In this document: piece after piece, positions 26,547-35,296 of the stretch
Layout of the letters: each line of letters starts with the position of its first letter
Position numbering within the stretch: the stretch's first letter is position 1
Assembly: GCA_963740675.1 (NCBI GenBank)
Contig: CAVUFS010000013.1
Span: forward strand, 146,188-210,187
Direction: 5' to 3'
Origin: CAIKMD01 sp963740675
GTDB taxonomy: Bacteria; Pseudomonadota; Alphaproteobacteria; ATCC43930; CGMCC-115725
Length of the DNA stretch: 64,000 bases
Notes under the pieces: generated by a model
Database searches by the model: none
The model's input: only the letters and a program-made list of their open reading frames with translations
What the model was told of the DNA's origin: nothing
Program-made: the position numbers and the translations under genes

Positions 26547-27865
26547 GCCAGAAGATCGATAGCGATTTCCTGCCCGACTACGAATACGCGCTACGGGCGC
26601 GGACGACCCGCTTTGCCCATATCCTGACGCTGGGCGTCTGCGCATTCTGCTTCATCTTCTTGATCTGGGCGCATTTCGCGAAGCTCGACGAGGTGACGCG
26701 GGGCGATGCGCGTGTCGTGCCGTCGAGCAAGATACAGGTCGTGCAGAACCTCGAAGGCGGCATTCTCGCCGAGCTGGCGGTTCACGACGGACAGATCGTG
26801 CAGAAAGGCGACGTGCTGCTGCGCATTGCGAATACCAGTGCCGAATCGCAATATCGCGATAGCCGTACGCAATACCTGACACTCGAGGCGATGATCGCGC
26901 GGCTGAAAGCCGAGATCGCCGACAAGACGCCGCAATTTCCGCAGGAAGTACTGACGGAGGCACCGACGGTCGCGCATAGCGAGCAAGCGCTTTACGACAG
27001 CCAGCTCGACCAGTTCAAATCCAACATTGCCGTGTTGAACGACCAGCTCACGCAGAAGCAGCAGGAGATTGCCGGGCTGCAATCGAAACAACAAACGCTG
27101 TCGCGCTCGATGGACCTGGCGAAACAGGAACGCGATATGACCGCGCCGCTGGTCGCCAATGGCGCGGCATCGAAGCTCGAGCTCGTGAAGCTGGAGCGCG
27201 GGCTCACCGATCTTCAGGGGCAACTCGACGACGTGAAGATCTCGATCCCGCAGGCCGAGGCGGCGCGGAACGAGGCGCAAAAGCGAATTCAGGAGAAGAC
27301 GGCGACGTTCCATTCGGATGCGCAGGCCGAGCTGAATAAGCATACGGCCGAGCTTGCCGCCCTCTCGCAACAAATTTTCGCGCAGCACGACCGTGTGACG
27401 CGTACCGAAGTGCGCTCGCCGGTGCGCGGCACCATCAAGGATGTGAAAGTCACGACGATCGGCGAGGTGATCAAGCCGGGCGAGGATCTTGTCGAGATCG
27501 TGCCGCTCGAAGATACGCTGCTCGTTGAGGCCAAGGTCCGGCCGGCGGATGTCGCTTTCCTTCATCCCGGTCAGCCGGCGATGGTCAAGATCACGGCTTA
27601 CGACTTCTCGATTTATGGCGGGCTCAAAGCGCAGGTCGAGGATATCTCGGCCGATACGATCAAGGACGACACGCCCAACGGTGGCACCTTCTTCCGCGTG
27701 ACCCTACGGACCGAGAAGAATGCGCTCGGCAAAGGGGACAAGCCGCTGCCGATCATTCCAGGCATGACGGCAAGCGCCGAAATCCTTACCGGCCAGAAAT
27801 CGGTGCTTGATTATCTCCTGAAGCCGCTGCTCAAAGCCCGGGACGAGGCGCTGCACGAGCGCTGA
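26543..27865 (+). CDS. HlyD-family membrane fusion protein of type I secretion (LapC-like)
   Basis: 440 residues. One membrane anchor near residues 27-46 is followed by a split lipoyl domain (VVPSSKIQVVQNLEGGIL and EVRSPVRGTIKDVKVTTIGEVIKPGEDLVEIVP) around a long coiled coil (about residues 95-290). The C-terminal IIPGMTASAEILTGQKSVLDYLLKP is the family signature, also ending LapC and HlyD. It bridges the ABC exporter to the TolC channel across the periplasm. The gene overlaps the exporter gene by four bases. Confidence 0.95.
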   Translation: MSQKIDSDFLPDYEYALRARTTRFAHILTLGVCAFCFIFLIWAHFAKLDEVTRGDARVVPSSKIQVVQNLEGGILAELAVHDGQIVQKGDVLLRIANTSAESQYRDSRTQYLTLEAMIARLKAEIADKTPQFPQEVLTEAPTVAHSEQALYDSQLDQFKSNIAVLNDQLTQKQQEIAGLQSKQQTLSRSMDLAKQERDMTAPLVANGAASKLELVKLERGLTDLQGQLDDVKISIPQAEAARNEAQKRIQEKTATFHSDAQAELNKHTAELAALSQQIFAQHDRVTRTEVRSPVRGTIKDVKVTTIGEVIKPGEDLVEIVPLEDTLLVEAKVRPADVAFLHPGQPAMVKITAYDFSIYGGLKAQVEDISADTIKDDTPNGGTFFRVTLRTEKNALGKGDKPLPIIPGMTASAEILTGQKSVLDYLLKPLLKARDEALHER

Positions 27866-27941
27866 GCGGGCAGGGGATACGGGCCTTAATCCTTCGGCCA
27901 GCCTTAACCCTTCAGTAAGCCTACGCCGCCAAACTTGGCGC

Positions 27942-28481
27942 ATGGTCTCTTCCTGGAACAGCTTGCCGGCGAATTTCGCGGGCGAGGCTATCTTGGCGCT
28001 CTACGTTTTCGCCCTGGTCTTCGCGGCCCTGAGCGACCTCGTCAGCCTGCGCATTCCCAACTGGCTGACCGGTGCGCTGGCTCTCGCTTTCCCCCTCGCG
28101 GCGCTGATTGCCGGCATCGGCCTATCCGACCATAGCGTCGACTGGATATCGCATATCGAAGCGGGCGCGGCCGTGTTCACCGTTGGCGCCATGCTCTTTG
28201 CCTGCCGCATCCTCGGCGGTGGCGACGTAAAGCTATTGGCGGCCATGGCGCTGTGGTGCGGCATTCATCTCCTGGTGCCGCTGCTCTTCCTGACCGCCGT
28301 CATCGGCGGCGTCTTCGCCCTGATCGTGCTTGGCCTGCGCCAACCTTTGGTACAGATCGCGATCCTTGCCGTGTTGCGTCGCGCCCCGGCGTTCCTACAC
28401 GCGAAAATGCCTATCCCTTATGGCATTCCGATTGCGATCGCCGGCGTCATGCTCGCGCCGCATCTGCCTTTCCTGGCCTGA
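27942..28481 (+). CDS. A24-family prepilin peptidase (CpaA-like)
   Basis: 179 residues with about five membrane segments. The two catalytic Asp of type IV prepilin peptidases are in SDLVSLRIPN (near residue 31) and in GGGDVKL (near residue 92). It lacks the N-terminal methylase domain of PilD, so it is of the CpaA/TadV type that matures Flp pilins. No pilin or tad gene is close by, so it is an orphan; other pilus genes probably lie elsewhere. Confidence 0.9.
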   Translation: MVSSWNSLPANFAGEAILALYVFALVFAALSDLVSLRIPNWLTGALALAFPLAALIAGIGLSDHSVDWISHIEAGAAVFTVGAMLFACRILGGGDVKLLAAMALWCGIHLLVPLLFLTAVIGGVFALIVLGLRQPLVQIAILAVLRRAPAFLHAKMPIPYGIPIAIAGVMLAPHLPFLA

Positions 28482-28581
28482 TTCAGGCGAGCTTAAGACT
28501 TCCAAGCCATTACTCCCATGTGAGGCGTCAAGCGTGTGGCACGCTCTCGCAACCAATCATTAACCATGCGCGCGGATCGTC

Positions 28582-29202
28582 ATGGCGAGCGACGGCGAAA
28601 TTCTTTCCGAGACCCGAACTGAAGTAGCAGAAGTCACGAGTGCGCCATGGGAACAGCGCATTCTACAGCTCGAGGGCAAGCGCTATTCGTTGCGTCTGGA
28701 GCACGAATTCTGGACCGCGCTCGAAGCGATTGCGTCGCGTCGCAAGCTACGCCTCAATCACCTTGTTGCCGAGATAGCGTCGCATCGCCCCAGCGATAGC
28801 AACCTCTCGTCGACCCTGCGCGTCTTTTGCCTCGGCGAGATGGAACGCGCCACCGCGGGACGCTCACTGGCGCTGGACAGTGCGAGCATCACGGCGCTTG
28901 TCGAGGCTGCACCGATGCCGGGATTGTTGCTCGATGCCGACCAAATCGTCCTCGCTGCCAATGAAGCCTTCCTCCATTGGAGCGGGTTCAAGCGCGCGCT
29001 ATTGTTACGGCAAAAGCTCGCCGCGCAGTTTCGCTTGCAAGGCGCGAGCAGCTTCGACGGCCTTTGGTCGAGGCCGATAAGGGAGGAAGAGACGCGCATC
29101 GTCGGTATCATGCCTGGCCGTATACTCGCTGCTGAAGCGAAGCTTGTACCGATGCTGAGCGCGCGCGGGCGACGGCTTTGTGTTGTTTGGGTGGCTGCCT
29201 GA
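28582..29202 (+). CDS. Ribbon-helix-helix plus PAS-like fusion protein
   Basis: 206 residues. Residues 30-80 fit an RHH_4-type domain (KRYSLRLEHEFWTALEAIA followed by LRLNHLVAEIASHRP and LSSTLRVFCL), a small DNA-binding or arginine-rich fold common in alphaproteobacteria. Residues 100-200 resemble a PAS sensor: ITALVEAAPMPGLLLDADQIVLAANEAFLHW. This would make it a one-protein sensor-regulator. It overlaps the next gene (TGATG), suggesting co-translation. Ligand and target are unknown. Confidence 0.75.
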   Translation: MASDGEILSETRTEVAEVTSAPWEQRILQLEGKRYSLRLEHEFWTALEAIASRRKLRLNHLVAEIASHRPSDSNLSSTLRVFCLGEMERATAGRSLALDSASITALVEAAPMPGLLLDADQIVLAANEAFLHWSGFKRALLLRQKLAAQFRLQGASSFDGLWSRPIREEETRIVGIMPGRILAAEAKLVPMLSARGRRLCVVWVAA

Positions 29203-29858
29203 TGCGTTTCTCGAGGATTGCCGCAATAGCGGCGGCTCTATTCCTTCTTCCGGCGGTCGCCTTCGCTTCTTGCACGGCGAGCGTCAGCGCGCCCGCTTTC
29301 AGCGTCGCGATGAAAGATCTGCCGGTCAATTATCGTTTCGATCTCGACAGCGCTGCTTTGGCGAAGGTCGCCGATCAAAACGGGATGCCCGGGCTTAAGG
29401 GCGAAATCCCCTACGGCCTCACCATCGGCCGCTATGACCTCAAGGTCACGGTCAATACCGATAGCATGCGCGACGGCAGCGGTTACTGCGCCCAATTGCG
29501 CGCTGCTCATGTCGAGATCGGATTGAAGCAGCTCGATGTAATCGTCGATCGCCGTTTCGCCTCGGGCTCATGTCAGCGGCAAGCTGTCCTCGATCACGAG
29601 GCCGAGCATGTCGAGGTGTTCCGCGAGGCGGTGCGGTACTATTTGCCGGCGCTCGAACGCGCGTTGGGCAAAACCTCATTGCCGCTCAACCTCCATGTCG
29701 CGGACCGCAACGCGGCGCGGGCAGCCTATCTCGGCCCGATCACCAACTCGCTGAAGCCTATTTTCGATGCGATCAACGGTCGCGCGCGCGATGGAAACAC
29801 GCGTCTCGATATGCCAGAGAGTTACGCCGCAGTGTTCAAGCGCTGCAGTCATTGGTGA
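29202..29858 (+). CDS. Exported HExxH metalloprotease-like protein (DUF922-like)
   Basis: 218 residues. The ATG overlaps the previous stop; a longer frame from 29178 has no ribosome site. A signal peptide (MRFSRIAAIAAALFLLPAVAFA) is followed by a soluble domain with HEAEH at residues 132-136, the zinc-binding core of gluzincins. A pair of Cys (SYC-like near 96 and SGSC near 124) may form a disulfide. The layout resembles DUF922/secreted Zn-dependent protease proteins. Substrate unknown. Confidence 0.78.
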   Translation: MRFSRIAAIAAALFLLPAVAFASCTASVSAPAFSVAMKDLPVNYRFDLDSAALAKVADQNGMPGLKGEIPYGLTIGRYDLKVTVNTDSMRDGSGYCAQLRAAHVEIGLKQLDVIVDRRFASGSCQRQAVLDHEAEHVEVFREAVRYYLPALERALGKTSLPLNLHVADRNAARAAYLGPITNSLKPIFDAINGRARDGNTRLDMPESYAAVFKRCSHW

Positions 29859-30268
29859 GCACGCGCCGGTTGGATTGTCGTCGTCTTTGACGTTCGACGC
29901 CTTGCTTTAACAAGACAACGGAAGCTCGTCGGGTCCTTTGGCAAATCAAAGGCTAAACATGGTTCGTTTCGTTTTAACGGGATTGATACGAGTTCGTGTA
30001 CTAAATGTCGCAGGTGCACAGCACCAATTCGATAACATCCCGTTGTGATCACAGATCGAATCAGCTTGCCATGTCAGCATTCACCTATTAGGGTCCGAGT
30101 TTGGTGAATGGACGGAATAAAAGGAGGCCGCGTCGGCGAGCTGCGATCGAAAGTGTAGCGGGTCGAAGCGTTCCACAACTACCATTTGCCAATGAGCCCT
30201 AGATGGGCCGCGATCGGTGGCGGTGCTTGCGGAGCAGCACTTGATTCAGGGACGGTAGCGGGGGGCGA
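29859..30268. other. 410-base intergenic region without a gene
   Basis: The stretch before the M23 peptidase gene has several AT-rich patches and no convincing frame, RNA gene or terminator hairpin. It probably contains the promoter for the peptidase-bactofilin pair. Nothing else was recognised. Confidence 0.6.
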
Positions 30269-31756
30269 GTGGCGAAAGTATCTCAAATTCTCGGGGAACA
30301 GCTATTTCCTGAACGGCGATTACTCTTGCAGAGCACCAGCGGCGTGCGTCATTTGGCGCTGCCGGGTTGGCTTCAGGCGATGTTGCTCGCGGTTTCGCTC
30401 GCGACGATCGGTGCTGTTGCCTATCTTTGCGTCGGCTACATGCATCTGCGCGACACGTTGGGCAGCCGCGCGGCTGATACAACTCCAGCCGTAACGCCGG
30501 TCGGCGCACAAACCCAGCCACCGCGACTCGCCGCTGTGCCGGCGGCTACGACACCATCCGATACTCCACCAGCGCCCCGCACCGATTCGCCGGATATCGC
30601 GGAAATGCGCAACGAGCTCGCGGCGCTTCACCAGCAAGTGACGACGCTGGACCAAAACTACGCGCAGGCCAACGCCAATGTTCAGCAGGCGACCGATAAG
30701 ATCTCTGCTCTGACGCAGCAGAACAACCAGCTCCAGACGCAGCTTAACGACGCAACCGCGCGCACGAAGACGATCCAAGAAGCGCGTGACGAAGCCGAGC
30801 GTCGTGCCAAGACAAGCGAGCAGGCGCTGAACAGCAAGAACGGCAATTCGGAACAGCTTGCCAAGAATCTCGATGCGGCGCGCACCGAGTTGCAGCAATC
30901 CGAGGTTCAGCGCACCACGCTGCAAAATCGCGTGCAGCAGTTGCAGATGGACCTGCAGGCAGCGCAAACGCGCGCCGACCAAGCCGATACGCATAACCCG
31001 CAGGTCGCGTCTGATCCGCTCCGCACGCCGGCTGCACCGGCTCCGGCGCTTGTTCAGCCGATTGCGCCTGAAGCTGCGCCGCCGGAGCGCAAGCCGACGC
31101 CGACCGGCGTGCCGCACGCGCAGAACACCCCCGCGCCAGGCAACACGGGCCGACAATCGTCGGAGCTCGAGCGGTTGCTGGCTTCGACCGGGCTCGATAT
31201 CGATCGCCTATTGCACGGACTCAGCAGTTCGTCAGGCGGCGGCGAGGGTGGTCCTTATATCGCGCTAAACGATCCGCGCGCGGTCGCTATGGATCATCAA
31301 CGGCTCGAAGATTTGCAGAAGCTGGCGAAGAATCTTCCGCTTGCTTCGCCGCTCACGCAATACCAGCTCGGCAGCGATTACGGCGCTCGCGTCGATCCCA
31401 TCAATCACAAACAATCGTTCCACCCGGGGCTCGATATGGACGCGCCCTACCGCACGACGGTCTACAGCACCGGTGCCGGTACGGTGATTTTTACGGGTAA
31501 TATGGATAGTTACGGCAAGGTCGTCGAAATCGACCACGGTCACGGTATCGTAACCCGTTATGCGCATCTTCATCGCATATTGGTCGCCAAAGGTCAGACA
31601 GTGGGATTGCATACGCCAATCGCGGAGCTCGGCAGTACGGGTCGTAGCACCGGTCCGCACCTGCATTACGAAGTTCGCGTCGATGGCCAAACGGTCGATC
31701 CCGCAAAGTTCATGCAGGCAGGCAAGAATGTGGTTCAAGTCAGCGGCCAACAATAG
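30269..31756 (+). CDS. M23-family (LytM) endopeptidase with membrane anchor and coiled coil
   Basis: 495 residues from a GTG after GGGGGCGAG. A membrane segment at about 35-58 is followed by a Pro/Thr-rich linker, a long coiled coil (about 108-240) and a C-terminal LytM domain. The zinc site is seen in FHPGLDMDAP, TRYAHL and GPHLHYEV. Such enzymes cut peptide cross-links in the cell wall. The gene overlaps a bactofilin gene, the same pairing as in LmdC-BacA or Csd1-CcmA, where the bactofilin scaffold positions the peptidase to shape the cell. Confidence 0.93.
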   Translation: MAKVSQILGEQLFPERRLLLQSTSGVRHLALPGWLQAMLLAVSLATIGAVAYLCVGYMHLRDTLGSRAADTTPAVTPVGAQTQPPRLAAVPAATTPSDTPPAPRTDSPDIAEMRNELAALHQQVTTLDQNYAQANANVQQATDKISALTQQNNQLQTQLNDATARTKTIQEARDEAERRAKTSEQALNSKNGNSEQLAKNLDAARTELQQSEVQRTTLQNRVQQLQMDLQAAQTRADQADTHNPQVASDPLRTPAAPAPALVQPIAPEAAPPERKPTPTGVPHAQNTPAPGNTGRQSSELERLLASTGLDIDRLLHGLSSSSGGGEGGPYIALNDPRAVAMDHQRLEDLQKLAKNLPLASPLTQYQLGSDYGARVDPINHKQSFHPGLDMDAPYRTTVYSTGAGTVIFTGNMDSYGKVVEIDHGHGIVTRYAHLHRILVAKGQTVGLHTPIAELGSTGRSTGPHLHYEVRVDGQTVDPAKFMQAGKNVVQVSGQQ

Positions 31757-32195
31757 TGTTGGTGGTTCAGCCGGTCGTCGCAGCGCACCTTCGATCCTGA
31801 GCGAAGGGTTCCGCGTCGACGGCGATATTGCCTGCTCGGGCGAAGTCCACATCGGCGGCACATTGATCGGCAACCTCGTTGCCGGCAAGGTTACACTGGA
31901 CGAGGCCGGGTCGATCAACGGCTCGGTCGAGGCTGAGACCGCGATCATCAATGGCGCTCTGCAAGGGCGGCTGGTTGCGGTGAATGTGATCCTTGGCCGC
32001 TCCGCGCAAGTGCGCGCGGATGTTGTTTATTGTTCGATGCGCATCGAGCCCGGCGCTGTGTTCGAGGGCTATAGCCGGCGCGTCGAGCGCGAGAATCTTT
32101 CGGATGGCGAAGGCAAGCAATTGCTGCCGGCGCTGAAGGCGCTGCGCCCCGTCGAGCATAGCGACGCCGTTGCGTCGGCCCCCGCCGGCGAATAA
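31728..32195 (+). CDS. Bactofilin
   Basis: 155 residues. The ATG at 31728 lies 29 bases before the peptidase stop and is the best start; the longer frame from 31560 only shadows the peptidase. The core (about residues 22-115) shows the repeating beta-helix pattern of PF04519: FRVDGDIACSGEVHIGG, GNLVAGKVTLDEAGSINGSVEAE and GRLVAVNVILGRSAQVRADV. Bactofilins polymerise without nucleotides and scaffold cell-wall enzymes at the membrane. Its overlap with the M23 gene strongly suggests the two proteins work together. Confidence 0.93.
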   Translation: MWFKSAANNSVGGSAGRRSAPSILSEGFRVDGDIACSGEVHIGGTLIGNLVAGKVTLDEAGSINGSVEAETAIINGALQGRLVAVNVILGRSAQVRADVVYCSMRIEPGAVFEGYSRRVERENLSDGEGKQLLPALKALRPVEHSDAVASAPAGE

Positions 32196-32219
32196 CGCCG
32201 ACAATCTCTTCTTGTTGGT

Positions 32220-33200
32220 TTAGCTAAGCGCGGCGGTGAATACCGCCGGATCAACGTTGCCGCCGGAGGCGACGATCGCGACTGTTTTGCCCGCGACGGG
32301 AAACGTGCCCGAGAGAACCGCGGCAAAGGCCGCGGCGCCGCCGGGCTCTAGCACCAGCTTATAGGCCGAGAAGGCGGTTGCCATTGCACGGCGCACTTCG
32401 TCGTCGCTGACGGCAATGCTGCCGGCGAGGAGACGCTGCGCTAGCGCGAACGTGATTTCACCGGGAGTCGGTGCGAGCAGCGCATCGCATATCGAGCGCG
32501 CTGCTGGATCATTGGCGACACGCTCGCCAGCTTCGAGCGAGCGCCGGAGATCGTCGAGTTGCACCGGTTCGGCGGCATAGATCGAGGCATTGGGTTGCGT
32601 GGCCGAAAGCCCTAGCGCGCAGCCGGTGACGAGGCCGCCGCCACTGCATGGTGCGATCAGCATGTCGATCGCCAAGCTCTGGTTCTGCGCTTCTTCGCCG
32701 ATCTCGAGTCCGATTGTGCCTTGGCCCGCGATGACGCGCGCATCGTCATAGGGCGGCAATGTCTCGGCGCCGCGTTCGGTGGCGATGCGTTGCGCGATTT
32801 CTTCACGGCTTTCACGATAGCGGTCGTAAGGCACGATCTCGGCACCGTAGAAGCGGGTATTCGCGACTTTGATTGCCGGCGCATCGGCGGGCATCACGAT
32901 CGTCGCCGGCATGCCGAGAAGCTGGGCCGCCGCAGCGACGCCTTGCGCGTGATTGCCGGAGGAATAGGCCACCACGCCGGCGCGGCGCTTGGCCGGATCA
33001 AGTTGCGAGAGCGCGTTGTAAGCGCCACGGAATTTGAATGAGCCGGTGCGCTGCAGGCATTCCGCCTTGATGAGCACGCGCGCGTTGAGCATGGCGTCAA
33101 TTTGCGGCGAGGATAGCAGCGGCGTAACCACCGCTTTGCCACGAAGCCGGGCCGCCGCTTTACGGACGTCGTCGACATCCGGCAGCGTCGGTATCGCCAT
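32220..33200 (-). CDS. Threonine/serine dehydratase family PLP enzyme
   Basis: 326 residues. The PLP lysine is in TGSFKFRGAYNALSQ; phosphate-binding loops are seen as SSGNHAQG and CSGGGLVTG, with ASGGNVD near the end. It lacks the C-terminal ACT-like regulatory domain of biosynthetic IlvA, so it is of the catabolic threonine dehydratase or serine racemase type. It deaminates Thr or Ser to 2-oxobutyrate or pyruvate. It lies just ahead of, and on the same strand as, the end of slt. Confidence 0.92.
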   Translation of the reverse strand: MAIPTLPDVDDVRKAAARLRGKAVVTPLLSSPQIDAMLNARVLIKAECLQRTGSFKFRGAYNALSQLDPAKRRAGVVAYSSGNHAQGVAAAAQLLGMPATIVMPADAPAIKVANTRFYGAEIVPYDRYRESREEIAQRIATERGAETLPPYDDARVIAGQGTIGLEIGEEAQNQSLAIDMLIAPCSGGGLVTGCALGLSATQPNASIYAAEPVQLDDLRRSLEAGERVANDPAARSICDALLAPTPGEITFALAQRLLAGSIAVSDDEVRRAMATAFSAYKLVLEPGGAAAFAAVLSGTFPVAGKTVAIVASGGNVDPAVFTAALS

Positions 33201-33203
33201 GGC

Positions 33204-35165
33204 TCAGCGCTTTAGATCGGTCGCGAGAGAGAGCGTCGGCACGGAAGCGCCAAGCCGGAAGCGATAGACTTGGAGATTCTCGAGCACGCGCTGCACGTAG
33301 TTCCGGGTCTCGGTGAAAGGAATGCGCTCGACCCAGTCGATCGGATCGACATTCGCGCTACGCGGGTCGCCGTGATCGACGATCCATTGATGGACCCGCG
33401 CCGGGCCGGCGTTGTAAGCGGCGACGGCGAGCACGTAAGACCCCGAGAAATTATCGACCAGCGAATCGAGATAGGCGCGGCCCAGGGTGACGTTGTAAGT
33501 GACGTCCGTGGTGAGGCGTTCGCGCGAGAACGGCAGGCCCAGCACCTGCGCGACCTTGTTTGCCGTCGCCGGCATCAATTGCATCAGCCCCATCGCGCCG
33601 GCGCTGCTGACGGCGCCATTATCGAAAGCGCTTTCTTGCCGTGTCATCGCCAGCACCAGCGGGGCCTCGATATTGCCGCCGGGTGGCAGATCAGCGACGG
33701 GATAGCCCTCATCCATCAGGGTTACGCCGGCATAGCTGGCGCGCTTGGCGGTAAAGACCGCGACATCGGAGCGTGAGACCGAACGCGCGAGCCGCGCGGT
33801 GAGGGCGTAATCAGACGGGGTCCGCGCTTCCTCAGTGATGCATTTCAGGAAAACGGCTTGATCGTCGGCATCGCCGATCTGCGCAAGGTCACGCACCAGC
33901 CGGACAAGCTCGTTGCTTTCGAAAGCCTGGATCTCAACTTGCGTCGGTTTGGGCTCGCTCACCTTGAATGTCGCCGCGGTGGCGCCTTGATGCGCGGCGG
34001 CGAGCTGGCCGTAATAGGTCGTCAGGAAAGGCGCTGCCGTGTCGTACCAGGTCGCGGAAAGCGTCTTGTTGCCCATCGCCTCCGCGGCACGCGCTGACCA
34101 ATAGGCGCCGCGCGCGAGGCTGATCGGCAAGGTGACCGCGTGATAGAGATGAACGAAGTGGTTATAGGCCGTGCCCGGCTGATTGAGATTGCGCAGCGCG
34201 ATCCAGCCGGCGAGGAATTCAAGCTCGGCGAAAGTGGGGCCGGTGGTGAGACCACTATTCGAAGCCAGCTTGTAGGCGCGGGCGGCTTGGCCGTCATCGA
34301 GCAAGCGGCGCGCAATGATGAGTCGCTCCGAGGCCCAAGCTTCCGGCCGCACCAGCGCCGCCGGCGGGTGCTCGAGGATCGATGCCGCGTCATCGTCGAG
34401 TTCTTTGTGGCGGCGCCAGCGCATGCGCTCGAATTGCAGGCCGGGATCGTTTTGGAGCCGCGCAGGAACGCGCGCGATCAGCCGCTCGACACCCGGCGCC
34501 ATTGCCGCGAGGCCGAGCCGCGCCTGCGCCAGCGCTGCGGTCTCGGGCCCCACATGTTTTACCATGTGCTTGGCTTCGTCGGTCTGGTGATCCCAGAGCA
34601 ACCGATCGAGCCGGCGCGCGTTGTCCTCGCCACGTAGCGCGTCGTGGTAGCGCTCGAGCATGAACTTTTCTTCGATGACGCTGTAATCGCCGTCGATCCA
34701 GGCTTGGCGGATCAAGCGCTCGGCATCGGCGCGGCGGCCCTGCTGCATCCAGATCTGCGCCAGCCGGAGCTGCGCGGCCGGCAGAACCGGCGGATGCGCC
34801 TGGAACCAGGTTACGAGCTGGGAGTCGGTGGCAGTGCCGATCGCTTCCTCGGCACGCATGCGCAGCTGTTTCTGGTTGGGCCAGTTCGGATGCGCGTTCA
34901 TAAAGCTCGATATGTCGCTGAACGACGCGGTCGTGCCTTTATGCGAATAGTCGAGGAGGGCGAGGGCTTGGGCCGGAAGCCGGTCACGTGCCGGCGCGGC
35001 AAGCGTTTCCGCCGCATTCCAATCGCCGCGTTTAATCGCGTCGAAGGCCGCGGTGTAAATCTGCCGGTCGCTTTCACTTAGCGGCGCTGCCCAGGCCTGA
35101 CTGCCGGCTCCCCATGCCAGCATCGCCAAGATAGGCAGGGCCAAGGTCCGTATGAGACCCATCAC
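33204..35165 (-). CDS. slt: Soluble lytic murein transglycosylase
   Basis: 653 residues (652 if the second Met is used) with signal peptide ending GAGSQAWA. A long alpha-superhelical region precedes the C-terminal SLT domain, which has the catalytic Glu in MTRQESAFDNGAVSSAGAMG, then LMQLMPATA and VAAYNAGPARV. It cleaves peptidoglycan between MurNAc and GlcNAc, forming 1,6-anhydro ends, in the periplasm. It is divergent from dapA over 131 bases, a typical alphaproteobacterial arrangement. Confidence 0.94.
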   Translation of the reverse strand: MMGLIRTLALPILAMLAWGAGSQAWAAPLSESDRQIYTAAFDAIKRGDWNAAETLAAPARDRLPAQALALLDYSHKGTTASFSDISSFMNAHPNWPNQKQLRMRAEEAIGTATDSQLVTWFQAHPPVLPAAQLRLAQIWMQQGRRADAERLIRQAWIDGDYSVIEEKFMLERYHDALRGEDNARRLDRLLWDHQTDEAKHMVKHVGPETAALAQARLGLAAMAPGVERLIARVPARLQNDPGLQFERMRWRRHKELDDDAASILEHPPAALVRPEAWASERLIIARRLLDDGQAARAYKLASNSGLTTGPTFAELEFLAGWIALRNLNQPGTAYNHFVHLYHAVTLPISLARGAYWSARAAEAMGNKTLSATWYDTAAPFLTTYYGQLAAAHQGATAATFKVSEPKPTQVEIQAFESNELVRLVRDLAQIGDADDQAVFLKCITEEARTPSDYALTARLARSVSRSDVAVFTAKRASYAGVTLMDEGYPVADLPPGGNIEAPLVLAMTRQESAFDNGAVSSAGAMGLMQLMPATANKVAQVLGLPFSRERLTTDVTYNVTLGRAYLDSLVDNFSGSYVLAVAAYNAGPARVHQWIVDHGDPRSANVDPIDWVERIPFTETRNYVQRVLENLQVYRFRLGASVPTLSLATDLKR

Positions 35166-35296
35166 TTCCTATTCCCGCCGAATATCTATTTAACCGGCAA
35201 GCGTTAGCAGAACAATGAAATTCCCGGCGGTTGCCGCTATTAGCGCTATGGCCTATCGTCGCAGAAGCGCCAGACTAGGCGCTGTAGGAGAAATAA

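Noticed and set aside
28550..28570. TTAACCAT near 28559, like a CtrA half site, upstream of the RHH-PAS gene
   Set aside because: A single 8-base half site occurs often by chance and no second half at the usual spacing is seen.
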